From positions 293,301-357,300 of the forward strand of contig JAEUHY010000053.1 in NCBI GenBank assembly GCA_016795325.1: a stretch of 64,000 nucleotides of DNA, given 5' to 3'. Below are positions 42,418-51,294 of this stretch, piece by piece. The translations under genes were made by a program, and so were the position numbers. The notes beneath the pieces were generated by a model. It made no database searches. It worked only from the letters and a program-made list of their open reading frames with translations, and was not told where the DNA came from. Every line of letters begins with the position of its first letter. Position 1 is the first letter of the stretch. This stretch comes from Planctomycetota bacterium (GTDB lineage: Bacteria; Planctomycetota; UBA1135; GCA-002686595).

Positions 42418-44259
42418 ATGTCAGCTTCTCTCTCCACCTTCGTTGCCGTTTGCATCCTCGCGAGTTCCGTTCAAGCGCAAACACTTGTGCGCTCGGTCAA
42501 CGGACCCGCGATCGGAGCTCAGTTCGGCAGGTCCTGCATCGTCGTGCCCGATCAGAACGGCGACAGCATCAAGGACCTGCTCGTCGGTGCGCCGAACTTC
42601 AACAGCGGACGCGGTGCGGTCTACTGCATTTCAGGCGCGTACCTCGCCACCGGACAGGGTTCACAAACGCTCTGGTCGCTCGCTCCGACAGCAAATCCAG
42701 GCGACAAATTTGGCTTCGCGCTCGCAAGTCTCGGAGATGTGACGGGCGACGGCGTGCCCGACTTCCTGGTCGGGCAGCCCGGCTACGACCACGGGTCCTC
42801 CCTCGACTGCGGCGCGGTGCGACTGATCAACGGGAGCACGCAGACGATCGTGTCCCTGATCCACGACAACACGCCGGCGATCGCGTTCGGAAGTTCGATG
42901 GCGGTGTGCGGCGACGTCAATTTCGATGGCGCCAACGAGGTGGTTGTGGGGGCGCCGGGGCCCAGTCCGGTCTTCACGCAGCTGTTTGTGCTCGACGGCG
43001 CCTGGCTCCCGTTCAGCCAACAGAACAACGCAGCGGTGATGTTGACCAACGCCGCGCTCACCGGAAGCGGGCACGGGTTCGCGGCCTCGCTCGCCGGCGG
43101 ATTCGATCTGGACGGCGACGGCCGGCGCGAGATCGCCGTCGGGATCCCCGGATCCGACGGGCCTGGCGGGACGGACGCGGGTCAGGTTCGTGTGCTCGAG
43201 CTGCGCGCCACCGTCGACTTGCAAGGGTTCACACTTTGGGTGCTCGATTTCGTCGGCAACTACCACTCCAACGTTGCGGGAGAACGCCTTGGGCAGGCGC
43301 TCGACGTGGCGCACGACTACGACGGCGATGGAGTCGTCGACCTCGTGGTCGGCGCACCGAACTCGCCGAACGGGAGCGCGTTCGAAGTCGGTCGAGTCGT
43401 GGTCCTCTCGGGGGCGCGGGTCGCAGCGCAAACTCCTCCCTACGAGATTCGCTCCTTCGTGTACGGCAGCGTCACGCCGCCGGTCAACCACACGGATCCT
43501 GCGCCGAACATGCACTTTGGCGCGGCCGTTCACGCGTGTGACGATCTCAACGGCGACGGAGTCGGCGAGATCCTGATCGGCGCGCCGGGCTACTTCACAC
43601 CCGGCCTGCTCTCGGGCTGGAGCTTCCGTGGGCTCGTGCGCATTTACTCGGGTGCGAGCGGCGCGCTGTTCACGAGCGTGTTCGGCGGGACAACGGATCG
43701 GCTCGGCGACGCGCTCGGTGGCGCGCTCGGCGATCTCAATGCGGATGGCTTTCCCGAGTTCGCCGTCGGCGGCTCGCTCTCGGACGCCGGCGGCGCCGAC
43801 AGCGGAGTGGTCAAGTGCTACCGCCTGTTTCCGCTCGCGCCCTCGACGTACTGCGTCGGGAAGGTGAACAGCCTGGGCTGCACGCCGTTCGTCTCCTTCA
43901 GCGGTGTGCCGAGCGCGACTTCCGGCCAGCCGTTCGTGATCAGCGCGAGCGACGTCCTCAATCAGAAGAGCGGACTGCTCTACTACTCACACGCCCCCGC
44001 GGCTGCGCCGTTCCAGGGAGGCACGAAGTGCGTCGCCAGTCCGAGCGTGCGAACCATCGCGCAGAACTCGGGCGGTGCAGCCAGCGGAACCAGTTGCAGC
44101 GGCGCGTACTCGCTCGACTTCAACCTGCACATCGCGAGCGGCGCCGACGCGTCGCTGGTGGCCGGCGCGGATGTGTACGCGCAGTACTGGTCGCGCGACC
44201 CCGCTAGCCCGAGCACCACCAGCCTCTCGAACGGGGCGCGTTTCGTCATCCATCCGTGA
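42418..44259 (+). CDS. Secreted FG-GAP repeat protein 2 with shared C-terminal domain
   Basis: A 613-aa paralogue. Signal peptide MSASLSTFVAVCILASSVQAQ, then TLVRSVNGPAIGAQFGRSC. FG-GAP loops include DQNGDSIKDLLVGAPNF, DVTGDGVPDFLVGQPGYD, DLDGDGRREIAVGIPGSDGP and DLNGDGVGEILIGAPGYF. The C-terminal domain runs from TYCVGKVNSLGC to GARFVIHP. Identity to its neighbours is highest in the last propeller blades and C-terminal domain and lower in blades 3-4, which suggests the middle blades carry specificity. 17 bp lies before the next gene (counting from its ATG), consistent with a polycistronic array. Confidence 0.92.
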   Translation: MSASLSTFVAVCILASSVQAQTLVRSVNGPAIGAQFGRSCIVVPDQNGDSIKDLLVGAPNFNSGRGAVYCISGAYLATGQGSQTLWSLAPTANPGDKFGFALASLGDVTGDGVPDFLVGQPGYDHGSSLDCGAVRLINGSTQTIVSLIHDNTPAIAFGSSMAVCGDVNFDGANEVVVGAPGPSPVFTQLFVLDGAWLPFSQQNNAAVMLTNAALTGSGHGFAASLAGGFDLDGDGRREIAVGIPGSDGPGGTDAGQVRVLELRATVDLQGFTLWVLDFVGNYHSNVAGERLGQALDVAHDYDGDGVVDLVVGAPNSPNGSAFEVGRVVVLSGARVAAQTPPYEIRSFVYGSVTPPVNHTDPAPNMHFGAAVHACDDLNGDGVGEILIGAPGYFTPGLLSGWSFRGLVRIYSGASGALFTSVFGGTTDRLGDALGGALGDLNADGFPEFAVGGSLSDAGGADSGVVKCYRLFPLAPSTYCVGKVNSLGCTPFVSFSGVPSATSGQPFVISASDVLNQKSGLLYYSHAPAAAPFQGGTKCVASPSVRTIAQNSGGAASGTSCSGAYSLDFNLHIASGADASLVAGADVYAQYWSRDPASPSTTSLSNGARFVIHP

Positions 44260-44276
44260 ACGCAAGAGATCTGCCC

Positions 44277-46106
44277 ATGAACTCATCGCTTCGTTTCCTC
44301 GTCGTCTTGGCCGCCGCGAGCGCTGCTCCGGGGTTTTCGCAGTCTCTCGTGCGTGCGGTCAACGGCCCGGGCGCGAACGCTCGTTATGGCAAGGCTTGTC
44401 TTGTGGTGTCCGATCAAAACGGCGACGGGTACAAAGACTTGCTCGTCGGTGCGCCGGGGTTCAACCAAGATCGCGGAGCGATCTACTGCCTGTCGGGGGC
44501 GTTCCTCGCCAACGGCGTCGGCGCGCAGACGCTGTGGTCGCTCGCTCCGACTGCGAACCAGGGCGACTTGTTCGGCGCCACTCTCGCCGACGTCGGCGAC
44601 GTCAACGCGGACGGCGTCGGCGACTTCCTCGTCGGACAACCGGGCTACGACCTCACGACGGCGAACGATGTCGGCGCGGTGCGGCTGGTCAACGGAGCGT
44701 CGCACACCTTGCTCTCGCTCATCCACGGGGCGGCGTCGGGCAGTTTGTTCGGCTCTGCGCTCGCGGTGACTGGCGACTTGAACTTCGACGGCAGGTCCGA
44801 AGTGCTCGTGGGCGCACCCGGTCCCATCGGTGGGCTGTGGCTGCTCGCGGGCTCGACGCTCCTCACGAGTGGCAACGCAAACCTCCTCTGGTCGGCCGTG
44901 ATCCACAGTTCCTCGGGCGCGGAGTTCGCCGCGTCGCTCGCGAGTGGGTTTCGCCACACCGTCTCCGGGTCGTCTGCCAGTTCCTACTTCGTGGCCGGAT
45001 CGCCGGGCGCGGACGGTCCGAGTGCAACCGACGCGGGCCGGGTGCGGCTCGGCTATGTCGTGGGGAATTCCGCCGGCGGTTGGGGCATCGCGATCCTCGC
45101 CGAGTTCGACTCGACGACACCGGGCGAGCGTTTGGGCACGTCGGTAGACGCCGCACACGACTACGACGGCGACGGCTTTGTCGACTTCGTCGCCGGAGCG
45201 CCGAAGTACCGCAGCACGACAGGGTTCGAGGTCGGCCGCGCGATGGTGTTCTCGGGACAGGCTTTTCCCCAGCCGAATTCCAACCCCGTGCTCTTCACGT
45301 TGCCCTACGGCTCGAATCCTCAGGCGCCCGCCGACCACAGCGACCCCGATCCGAACTTCCACTTCGGCGACGCGGTGCGAGCCTGCGCCGATCTCAACGG
45401 CGACGGCGTCGGGGAGATCCTGGTCGGCGCACCCGACTACTTCACTCCGGGCCTGTTCTCGGGCTGGAGTTTTCGCGGACTCGTCAGAGTCTTCTCCGGC
45501 GCGAGCGGCCAATTGCTCACCGCGGTTGTCGGCGGAAGCACCGATCGCCTCGGTGACGGGCTCGCCGGCGCGATCGACGACTTCGATGGCGACGGCTTCG
45601 AAGAATTCGTCGTCGCGGGATCGCGCTCCGATGCGGGCGGCACGGACAGCGGCGTCGTCAGGTGTTACCGCCTGTTCCCGCTCGTGGCGTCCACGTACTG
45701 CACCGGCAAAGTCAACAGTCTCGGTTGCACTCCGGCGATTGGCGCAACCGGGGTTGCGAGCGCGAGCTCTGGGCTCGCGTTCCAGATCACGTGCTCCAAC
45801 CTCGTCAACCAGAAGAACGGACTCGTCTTCTACTCGCACCGGCCCACGGCAGAGCTGTTCCAAGGTGGGACGTTGTGCGTGGAGAGTCCGACCGTCCGAA
45901 CGCCGCCGCAGAACTCGGGCGGCGCCGCGAGCGGGGCGAGTTGCAGCGGCGCGTTCAGCTTCGACTTCAACGCCTGGCTCGCGAGTGGGAGCGACCCGGC
46001 GCTCTCGGCTGGAAGCGAGGTGTTCGCACAGCACTGGTCCCGCGACCCAGCCTCGCCCAGCAAGACGGGTCTCTCGAACGCGCTGCGTTTCGTGGTCAAT
46101 CCCTGA
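44277..46106 (+). CDS. Secreted FG-GAP repeat protein 3 with shared C-terminal domain
   Basis: A 609-aa paralogue. Signal peptide MNSSLRFLVVLAAASAAPGFSQ, then SLVRAVNGPGANARYGKAC. FG-GAP blades: DQNGDGYKDLLVGAPGF, DVNADGVGDFLVGQPGYD, DLNFDGRSEVLVGAPGP, DYDGDGFVDFVAGAPKY, DLNGDGVGEILVGAPDYF. The fourth blade (SGFRHTVSGSSASSYFVAG) has lost the Ca2+-loop aspartates seen in its siblings. C-terminal domain from TYCTGKVNSLGC to ALRFVVNP. ATG 44277 is preferred over the GTG at 44256 that overlaps the previous stop, because it starts a clean signal peptide. Confidence 0.92.
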   Translation: MNSSLRFLVVLAAASAAPGFSQSLVRAVNGPGANARYGKACLVVSDQNGDGYKDLLVGAPGFNQDRGAIYCLSGAFLANGVGAQTLWSLAPTANQGDLFGATLADVGDVNADGVGDFLVGQPGYDLTTANDVGAVRLVNGASHTLLSLIHGAASGSLFGSALAVTGDLNFDGRSEVLVGAPGPIGGLWLLAGSTLLTSGNANLLWSAVIHSSSGAEFAASLASGFRHTVSGSSASSYFVAGSPGADGPSATDAGRVRLGYVVGNSAGGWGIAILAEFDSTTPGERLGTSVDAAHDYDGDGFVDFVAGAPKYRSTTGFEVGRAMVFSGQAFPQPNSNPVLFTLPYGSNPQAPADHSDPDPNFHFGDAVRACADLNGDGVGEILVGAPDYFTPGLFSGWSFRGLVRVFSGASGQLLTAVVGGSTDRLGDGLAGAIDDFDGDGFEEFVVAGSRSDAGGTDSGVVRCYRLFPLVASTYCTGKVNSLGCTPAIGATGVASASSGLAFQITCSNLVNQKNGLVFYSHRPTAELFQGGTLCVESPTVRTPPQNSGGAASGASCSGAFSFDFNAWLASGSDPALSAGSEVFAQHWSRDPASPSKTGLSNALRFVVNP

Positions 46107-46175
46107 GTGCGCCGCCGCGTTCGAGCTCTCCGCCGAGCACGAACCGACTCCACCGAATCCAGCAAGGAATTCAAC

Positions 46176-47996
46176 ATGTCCGCTTCTCTGCGCGCCTACA
46201 TCGTCGCGAGCTGCACTCTCGCGGGCGCGCTCAACGCTCAAACGCTCGTGCGCTCCGTCAACGGCCCCGCGGCCGGCAGTCAGTTCGGCAAAGCGTGCAT
46301 CACGATTCCCGATCAGAACGGCGACGGCTTCAAGGATCTGCTGGTCGGCGCGCCCGAATTCAACGGGGGCCGCGGCGCGATCTACTGCGTCTCAGGCGCC
46401 TACCTCGCGACGGGCAGCGGCACGCAAACTCTCTGGTCCCTCGCCCCGGCCGTCGCAGCCGGCGACAACTTCGGCTTCGCACTCACCGATGTCGGCGATG
46501 TCACCGGGGACGGTGTCCACGACTTCCTCGTGGGGCAGCCTGGCTACGACCTCATCTCGGGCTCGACGCAGCACAACGATGTGGGTGCGGCGCGTCTGGT
46601 CCACGGCAGCGCGCACACGATCGTCTCGCTGATTCATGGCCACAGCTTTGGCCGACTAGGTCAGTCACTCGTGGCGTGCGGCGACCTGAACATGAACGGC
46701 TTCGGAGACGTCGCTATCGCCGCACCGGCATACGACTTGGCCTATGGGATCGTGCGAATTGTCGACGGATTCTTCCTTACCCAATCCGTGGATATCACCA
46801 CGGTCAATATGGCGTGGTTCTTCGGCGCCAACCCTTCGGAAGGCCTGGGCCGTTCCGTGGCAAGCGGAGCAGATCTGACGGGAGACGGTGTCGCGGAGAT
46901 CGTCGCTGGCGCGCCCGGCGTCACCGCCGGCGGCGCGGTCGGCGCCGGCCAAGTGGTCATCTACGACGTAGTCGCGGACCAGAGCTACACCGTCAGTAGT
47001 TTCGTGCCCTTCGAAGCTCTCGGGTGGTCGGTCTCTGTGGGCGACGACTACGACGGCGACGGTGTGCGCGACATCGTCGCGGGCGCCCCTAGGTTCGAGA
47101 ACGGAACCGGATTCGATGTGGGGCGTGCGGCCATCTTCTCCAGCGCGCGTGTCATCGCTCAGACTCCGCCGTACGAGATTCGCTCCATGGTCTATGGAAG
47201 CGCCGCACCGCCGGCCAATCACTCCGACCCCAAGCCGAACTTCAACTTCGGAGCGGCGGTTCAAGCGTGCGCAGATCTCGATGGCGATGGAGTCGGCGAG
47301 ATCCTGATCGGGGCGCCGGGGTACTTCACACAGAGTTTCTTCCCCACGCCTGGCTGGAATTTCAGAGGACTTGGGCGCATCTACTCCGGCGCGAGCGGCG
47401 CGTTGCTCACCAGCGTTACCGGTAGAAGCACCGATCGGCTCGGAGACGCGCTCGCAGGTTCGATCGGCGATCTCAACGGCGATGGATTCGCGGAGTTCGT
47501 CGTCGCGGGTTCGCTGTCGGATGCCGGCGGCACGGACAGCGGCGTCGTCAAGTGCTATCGCTTGTTCCCGCTCCAGCCGGCGACGTTTTGCGTCGGCAAA
47601 GTGAACAGCCTGGGCTGCACGCCGATCGTCGCCTTCAGCGGACTGCCGAGCGCGAGCTCGGGCGCGCCGTTTCTCATCACGGCGAACGACGTGATCAATC
47701 AGAAGAACGGTTTGATGTTCTACGGGCGCTCGCCGGCGAGCACGCCGTTCCAAGGCGGAACCAAGTGCGTCGCGGATCCCGTTCAGCGCACGGCGTCGCA
47801 GAACTCGGGAGGCGCCGCGAGCGGCGCCGACTGCACGGGGAGCTTTGTGTTCGACCTCAACGCGTTCGTCGCCAGCGGAGTCGATCCGTCGCTCGTCGCG
47901 GGCGTGAAGCTGTACGCGCAGTACTGGTCGCGCGACCCCGCGAGCCCGAGCACGACGAGCCTGTCGAACGCCGTCCAGTTCGTGATCAATCCCTGA
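46176..47996 (+). CDS. Secreted FG-GAP repeat protein 4 with shared C-terminal domain
   Basis: A 606-aa paralogue. Signal peptide MSASLRAYIVASCTLAGALNAQ, then TLVRSVNGPAAGSQFGKAC. FG-GAP blades include DQNGDGFKDLLVGAPEF, DVTGDGVHDFLVGQPGYD, DLNMNGFGDVAIAAPAYD, DLTGDGVAEIVAGAPGV and DLDGDGVGEILIGAPGYF. A short insertion (QSFFPTPGWNF) distinguishes blade six. C-terminal domain from TFCVGKVNSLGC (Tyr replaced by Phe) to AVQFVINP. It lies 69 bp after gene 3 and 19 bp before gene 5. Confidence 0.92.
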   Translation: MSASLRAYIVASCTLAGALNAQTLVRSVNGPAAGSQFGKACITIPDQNGDGFKDLLVGAPEFNGGRGAIYCVSGAYLATGSGTQTLWSLAPAVAAGDNFGFALTDVGDVTGDGVHDFLVGQPGYDLISGSTQHNDVGAARLVHGSAHTIVSLIHGHSFGRLGQSLVACGDLNMNGFGDVAIAAPAYDLAYGIVRIVDGFFLTQSVDITTVNMAWFFGANPSEGLGRSVASGADLTGDGVAEIVAGAPGVTAGGAVGAGQVVIYDVVADQSYTVSSFVPFEALGWSVSVGDDYDGDGVRDIVAGAPRFENGTGFDVGRAAIFSSARVIAQTPPYEIRSMVYGSAAPPANHSDPKPNFNFGAAVQACADLDGDGVGEILIGAPGYFTQSFFPTPGWNFRGLGRIYSGASGALLTSVTGRSTDRLGDALAGSIGDLNGDGFAEFVVAGSLSDAGGTDSGVVKCYRLFPLQPATFCVGKVNSLGCTPIVAFSGLPSASSGAPFLITANDVINQKNGLMFYGRSPASTPFQGGTKCVADPVQRTASQNSGGAASGADCTGSFVFDLNAFVASGVDPSLVAGVKLYAQYWSRDPASPSTTSLSNAVQFVINP

Positions 47997-48015
47997 CATC
48001 GAAAGTAGCTCTGCC

Positions 48016-49758
48016 ATGCGCTCCACCACGCCGCTCGGCGTTCTCGCCTTCGCCTGCGCTGTCGCGCCGGTCAGCGCCCAGACCCTGATGGGTTCCCAGG
48101 CGGGGGTCGCCTCTCAGAACTTCGGCGCCGCCGTGGTCTCTGCGGGGTTCCAGGACGCCGACACCTACGCTGACCTTTTGGTCGGCTCGCCCGGGCTCGG
48201 CCGAGTCGAGTGCATTTCGGGGCGCTTCCTCGCGACGGGCGCGGGCGCCAACGTGCTGTGGACGATCACGTCGTCCAGCAGCAGCGCCGGCTTCGGAAGC
48301 TCGATCGCCGCTGTCGGCGACTTGACCGGCGACGGCGTGACCGACTTCGTGGTCGGAGAGCCGCTCTACAAGTTCAATCCGTTCGGCAGCGTGACCAACG
48401 GGGCCGTGCACCTGGTCAACGGCGCTTCGCACACGCTCGTCGCGACGATCTACGGCAGCAGCAACACGCGGCTGGGCGGCGTGGTGGTTTCGGTTAACGA
48501 TCAAAACGGCGACGGCGAGCACGAAGTCGCCGTGACGGCGCTGCCCACGAATACGGTCGACGCAAGCCAGATCCACATCATCTCGGGCGCGGCCTTCAGC
48601 GGCACCAAAAGCCTGGCGAACGCCTCGCACACGAGCCTGAACTCGAATGGCGCGAACGAGTTCGGCGAGACGCTGGCGAGCGGGTTCGACCTCAACGGCG
48701 ACGGCAAGCGCGACCTCGCCATCGGCTCGCCGCGCATGTTCGGCGAGAGCGGACTGCTCTCCGTGGTCAGCGCCGACGGCCAGTACACGACACTCGCGGC
48801 CTACACGGGGGCGAGCCAGACGAAGACCGCCGCTTCGATCAGTGCGACCCACGACTACAACGGCGACGGCGTCGTCGACTTCGTGGTCGGCGCGCCGGGC
48901 TGGAGCACGAATCACGCTGTCGAAGATGGACGCGCGTTGGTGCTGTCGGGCGCCAACCTGCGCACCTTCTCGTTGCCGTTCGAGCTGGCGACCTTCTCGA
49001 TCGGGACGGGCAGCACGCACAATCGCTTCGGCGCCGCGGTCCGCGCGAGCGCGGACCTCAATCGCGACGGCGTGGGCGACTTCCTGATCGGAGCGCCGGA
49101 GTACAGCACGTTCACAAGCGCGAAGCGGGGCCAAGTCGCGATCTACTCGGGCGCCACGCTCACCAAGCTCGCCACGGTTTTCGGCGCGAGCAATGAGCGC
49201 CTGGGCGCCGTGCTGCTCGGCGCGCTGCAGGACGTCAACGGGGATCTCGCCCCGGAGTTCGTCGTCGCCGGCCCGGCGGCGTGCAGCGGCGGGCTGAGCT
49301 GCGGCGTCGTCAAGCTCTACAGCCTGGCGCCGTTTCCAGCCTCGACGTACTGCGGCGGCAAGGTCAACAGCCAGGGCTGCACACCTGCCATGGGTTCGAG
49401 CGGTTTCGCGAGCGCGAGTTCCACGGCCCCGTTCGACGTGAGTTGCAGCAACGCACTCAACCTCGTGAACGGACTCTTCTTCTATTCGCACGCGCCGCAG
49501 GCGACGCCGTTCCAAGGCGGCACGAAGTGCGTCGCGTCTCCGTTCCGGCGCACACCGTTGCTGGGCTCCGGCGGGATTGCCGGTGGCGTCAACTGCTCAG
49601 GGGTGCTGAGCTACGACTTCAACGCGCGCATCCAAAGCGGCGTCGACTCTTCGCTCGTCGTAAGCGCCGAGATCTTCGTGCAGTGCTGGTCGCGCGACTC
49701 TGCGAGTGCGAGCGGGACCAGCCTCTCGAACGGCTTGCGCTTCTTCATCAATCCCTGA
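48016..49758 (+). CDS. Secreted FG-GAP repeat protein 5 with shared C-terminal domain (most divergent)
   Basis: A 580-aa paralogue, last in the array. Signal peptide MRSTTPLGVLAFACAVAPVSAQ, but the mature start TLMGSQAGVASQNFGAAVVS departs from the TLVRSVNGP of its siblings, and the first blade lacks a Ca2+ loop (GFQDADTYADLLVGSPG). Later blades are regular (DLTGDGVTDFVVGEP, DQNGDGEHEVAVTALP, DYNGDGVVDFVVGAPGW, DLNRDGVGDFLIGAPEYS). The DPxPNxxFG insert of the other four is absent. C-terminal domain from TYCGGKVNSQGC to GLRFFINP. Probably the oldest or fastest-evolving member of the set. Confidence 0.9.
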   Translation: MRSTTPLGVLAFACAVAPVSAQTLMGSQAGVASQNFGAAVVSAGFQDADTYADLLVGSPGLGRVECISGRFLATGAGANVLWTITSSSSSAGFGSSIAAVGDLTGDGVTDFVVGEPLYKFNPFGSVTNGAVHLVNGASHTLVATIYGSSNTRLGGVVVSVNDQNGDGEHEVAVTALPTNTVDASQIHIISGAAFSGTKSLANASHTSLNSNGANEFGETLASGFDLNGDGKRDLAIGSPRMFGESGLLSVVSADGQYTTLAAYTGASQTKTAASISATHDYNGDGVVDFVVGAPGWSTNHAVEDGRALVLSGANLRTFSLPFELATFSIGTGSTHNRFGAAVRASADLNRDGVGDFLIGAPEYSTFTSAKRGQVAIYSGATLTKLATVFGASNERLGAVLLGALQDVNGDLAPEFVVAGPAACSGGLSCGVVKLYSLAPFPASTYCGGKVNSQGCTPAMGSSGFASASSTAPFDVSCSNALNLVNGLFFYSHAPQATPFQGGTKCVASPFRRTPLLGSGGIAGGVNCSGVLSYDFNARIQSGVDSSLVVSAEIFVQCWSRDSASASGTSLSNGLRFFINP

Positions 49759-49827
49759 AGCTGCCGCCGCCCGCTTGGTCGGGAGCGCGTCGTGCGTTGC
49801 ACGAAGGAGCGCGATCGCGCGTCGGTG

Positions 49828-51171
49828 TCAGCGGAGCGTGTGCGCCTTGCCGTCCGCGTCGAAGTAGGACGTCTCGTCGGTCGCAGTTCGGATGATCGAG
49901 GCCGCGAGCATCGAATCACCTGACGCGCGGTACAGACTTGATTCGAACACGAGGCCGCTGCGGTCTGCACCAGAGAGGTAGATCGTCGCGTGCGCCTCAC
50001 GGCCGTTGCGGAGCAGAAACTCGAACTCCGGCGAACCCGCGAGCGCCGCCTTGCGCCACGCCTGCAGCACGTGCTCGTCCACGCGGTGCGGGTCGTAGGG
50101 GCTCGCACCGACGGCTTGCAATTCGATCGAACGATCGCGCGTCGCCGACTTCCACTTGACGAGCCACGGCCGCGCCGCGACCGCGCGCTCGGCTGCTTCC
50201 GCGAGCTTCAAGAGCTCGTTCCAGTCGTTGGCGGGGCGGTTGCGCACGATCGGCACGTACCAGCGGATTGCGTCGACGGAACGCGCACGTTGGGCGCGCA
50301 AATCCAGGAACAGCGTCTCGCCATCCAAGCCTGCGAAGAACGAGCAGGTCGCGTCCTCGGCTCGCCATTCGACGGCGGCCTGGGCGAACCCGCCCAGCGC
50401 CGCGTAGAGGCGCCGGCTCAGCACGGAGTCGGCGTGCTCGTCCAGTCCGCGCCAGGTCGAGACGTCGGAGAGCACGTCCTCGCGCCACTGCGCGACGATG
50501 TCGTCGAATGACCTCTCGGTCCAAATCAGCGGCGCCAGGGCGCGCGTCAAGCGCACGTCGGAGGTCGTCCACGCGTCGTCGCCAGCCACGACGCGCCAGG
50601 GCAGGTAGAAGGGCGAGAAGCCCTCGTGCGTGATGGTGATCGGAGCATCGCCGGGCAGCGTGATCTCCATCTTCTTCTGAGCGGACAATACGGCGAGGGT
50701 CGGTCGACGATCGACAACAATGTCCTCCAGTCTGCGGGTGATCTCTTCACGAGTCGCAGTTTCGCTCACCAGCGCTGCCCACTCTTCGCTTGTCGTGCGT
50801 CTTGCGTGAGAACTCTCGTGGGAGCTGTGCGGAACCAGAACCGCCGCGATCTTGGCGGGCGCGGCCTCGAAATACGCGGAATCCAGCCCGATCTCCACCA
50901 GCACATCGCGCGACGCATTGCGCGATGCGTACGCGGCCTCGCGAGCCGCCTCGATCAACGAACGTGGCACGACAAGCTCCTCGCTCGCGTACGTGTCGCC
51001 GACTGGGGGCAGCACGACTTTGGACGATGAGCTGTTGTAGCAGCTCACGAACTCATGCGAGACGACCACACAGCCGTCGGTCGGTGTGGGCGCAGGGGGC
51101 GGTGCTGGCGAGCAGCCGACGACCAACACAAGCGCGTACGCGAGCGGGAGGAGGCGACTGCGCAGGCGCAT
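49828..51171 (-). CDS. Lipoprotein of unknown family (Cys version of the TGA-containing paralogue)
   Basis: A 447-aa predicted lipoprotein: MRLRSRLLPLAYALVLVVGC with lipobox LVVGC, then a Pro-rich linker. I do not recognise the family. Near the N-terminus it has CVVVSHEFVSCYNSSSSK; the second Cys (codon TGC) aligns with the TGA of the paralogue upstream. The body contains LVVPRSLIEAAREAAYASRN, LPGDAPITITHEGFSPFYLP and WRVVAGDDAWTTSDVRLTRA, and ends in DADGKAHTLR. The pattern is a mostly alpha/beta extracytoplasmic domain with no catalytic motif that I can name. It is separated from its paralogue by palindrome 1 (51193-51291); both are on the - strand. Confidence 0.8.
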   Translation of the reverse strand: MRLRSRLLPLAYALVLVVGCSPAPPPAPTPTDGCVVVSHEFVSCYNSSSSKVVLPPVGDTYASEELVVPRSLIEAAREAAYASRNASRDVLVEIGLDSAYFEAAPAKIAAVLVPHSSHESSHARRTTSEEWAALVSETATREEITRRLEDIVVDRRPTLAVLSAQKKMEITLPGDAPITITHEGFSPFYLPWRVVAGDDAWTTSDVRLTRALAPLIWTERSFDDIVAQWREDVLSDVSTWRGLDEHADSVLSRRLYAALGGFAQAAVEWRAEDATCSFFAGLDGETLFLDLRAQRARSVDAIRWYVPIVRNRPANDWNELLKLAEAAERAVAARPWLVKWKSATRDRSIELQAVGASPYDPHRVDEHVLQAWRKAALAGSPEFEFLLRNGREAHATIYLSGADRSGLVFESSLYRASGDSMLAASIIRTATDETSYFDADGKAHTLR

Positions 51172-51192
51172 ACCGCGTCAAGTCTAGCTGTC

Positions 51193-51291
51193 GGTTGGTT
51201 GTACGGCGCCAGCGCAGTTTCCACCGCGCGTCCGTTGCGCCACGCGCACCGGACGCGCGGTGGAAATTGCGCTGGCGCCGTACAACCAACC
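51193..51291. repeat. Palindromic element, copy 1 (99 bp)
   Basis: The left arm starts GGTTGGTTGTACGGCGCCAG and the right arm is its reverse complement over 42 bp with a single G/A difference that would remain a G-U pair in RNA. The centre (TGCGC-CAC-GCGCA) continues the stem, so the entire element folds into one hairpin. It fills the 123-bp gap between the two lipoprotein genes. It shares arm sequence (GTAC, then G, GCCAG, GCA, TTT) with the copies at 52789 and 63910. Confidence 0.9.
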
Positions 51292-51294
51292 AAG

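Noticed and set aside
49930..49965. tRNA-like TTCGAAC stretch
   Set aside because: It lies inside the lipoprotein coding sequence (SGLVFESSLYRAS on the - strand) and no cloverleaf can be built around it.
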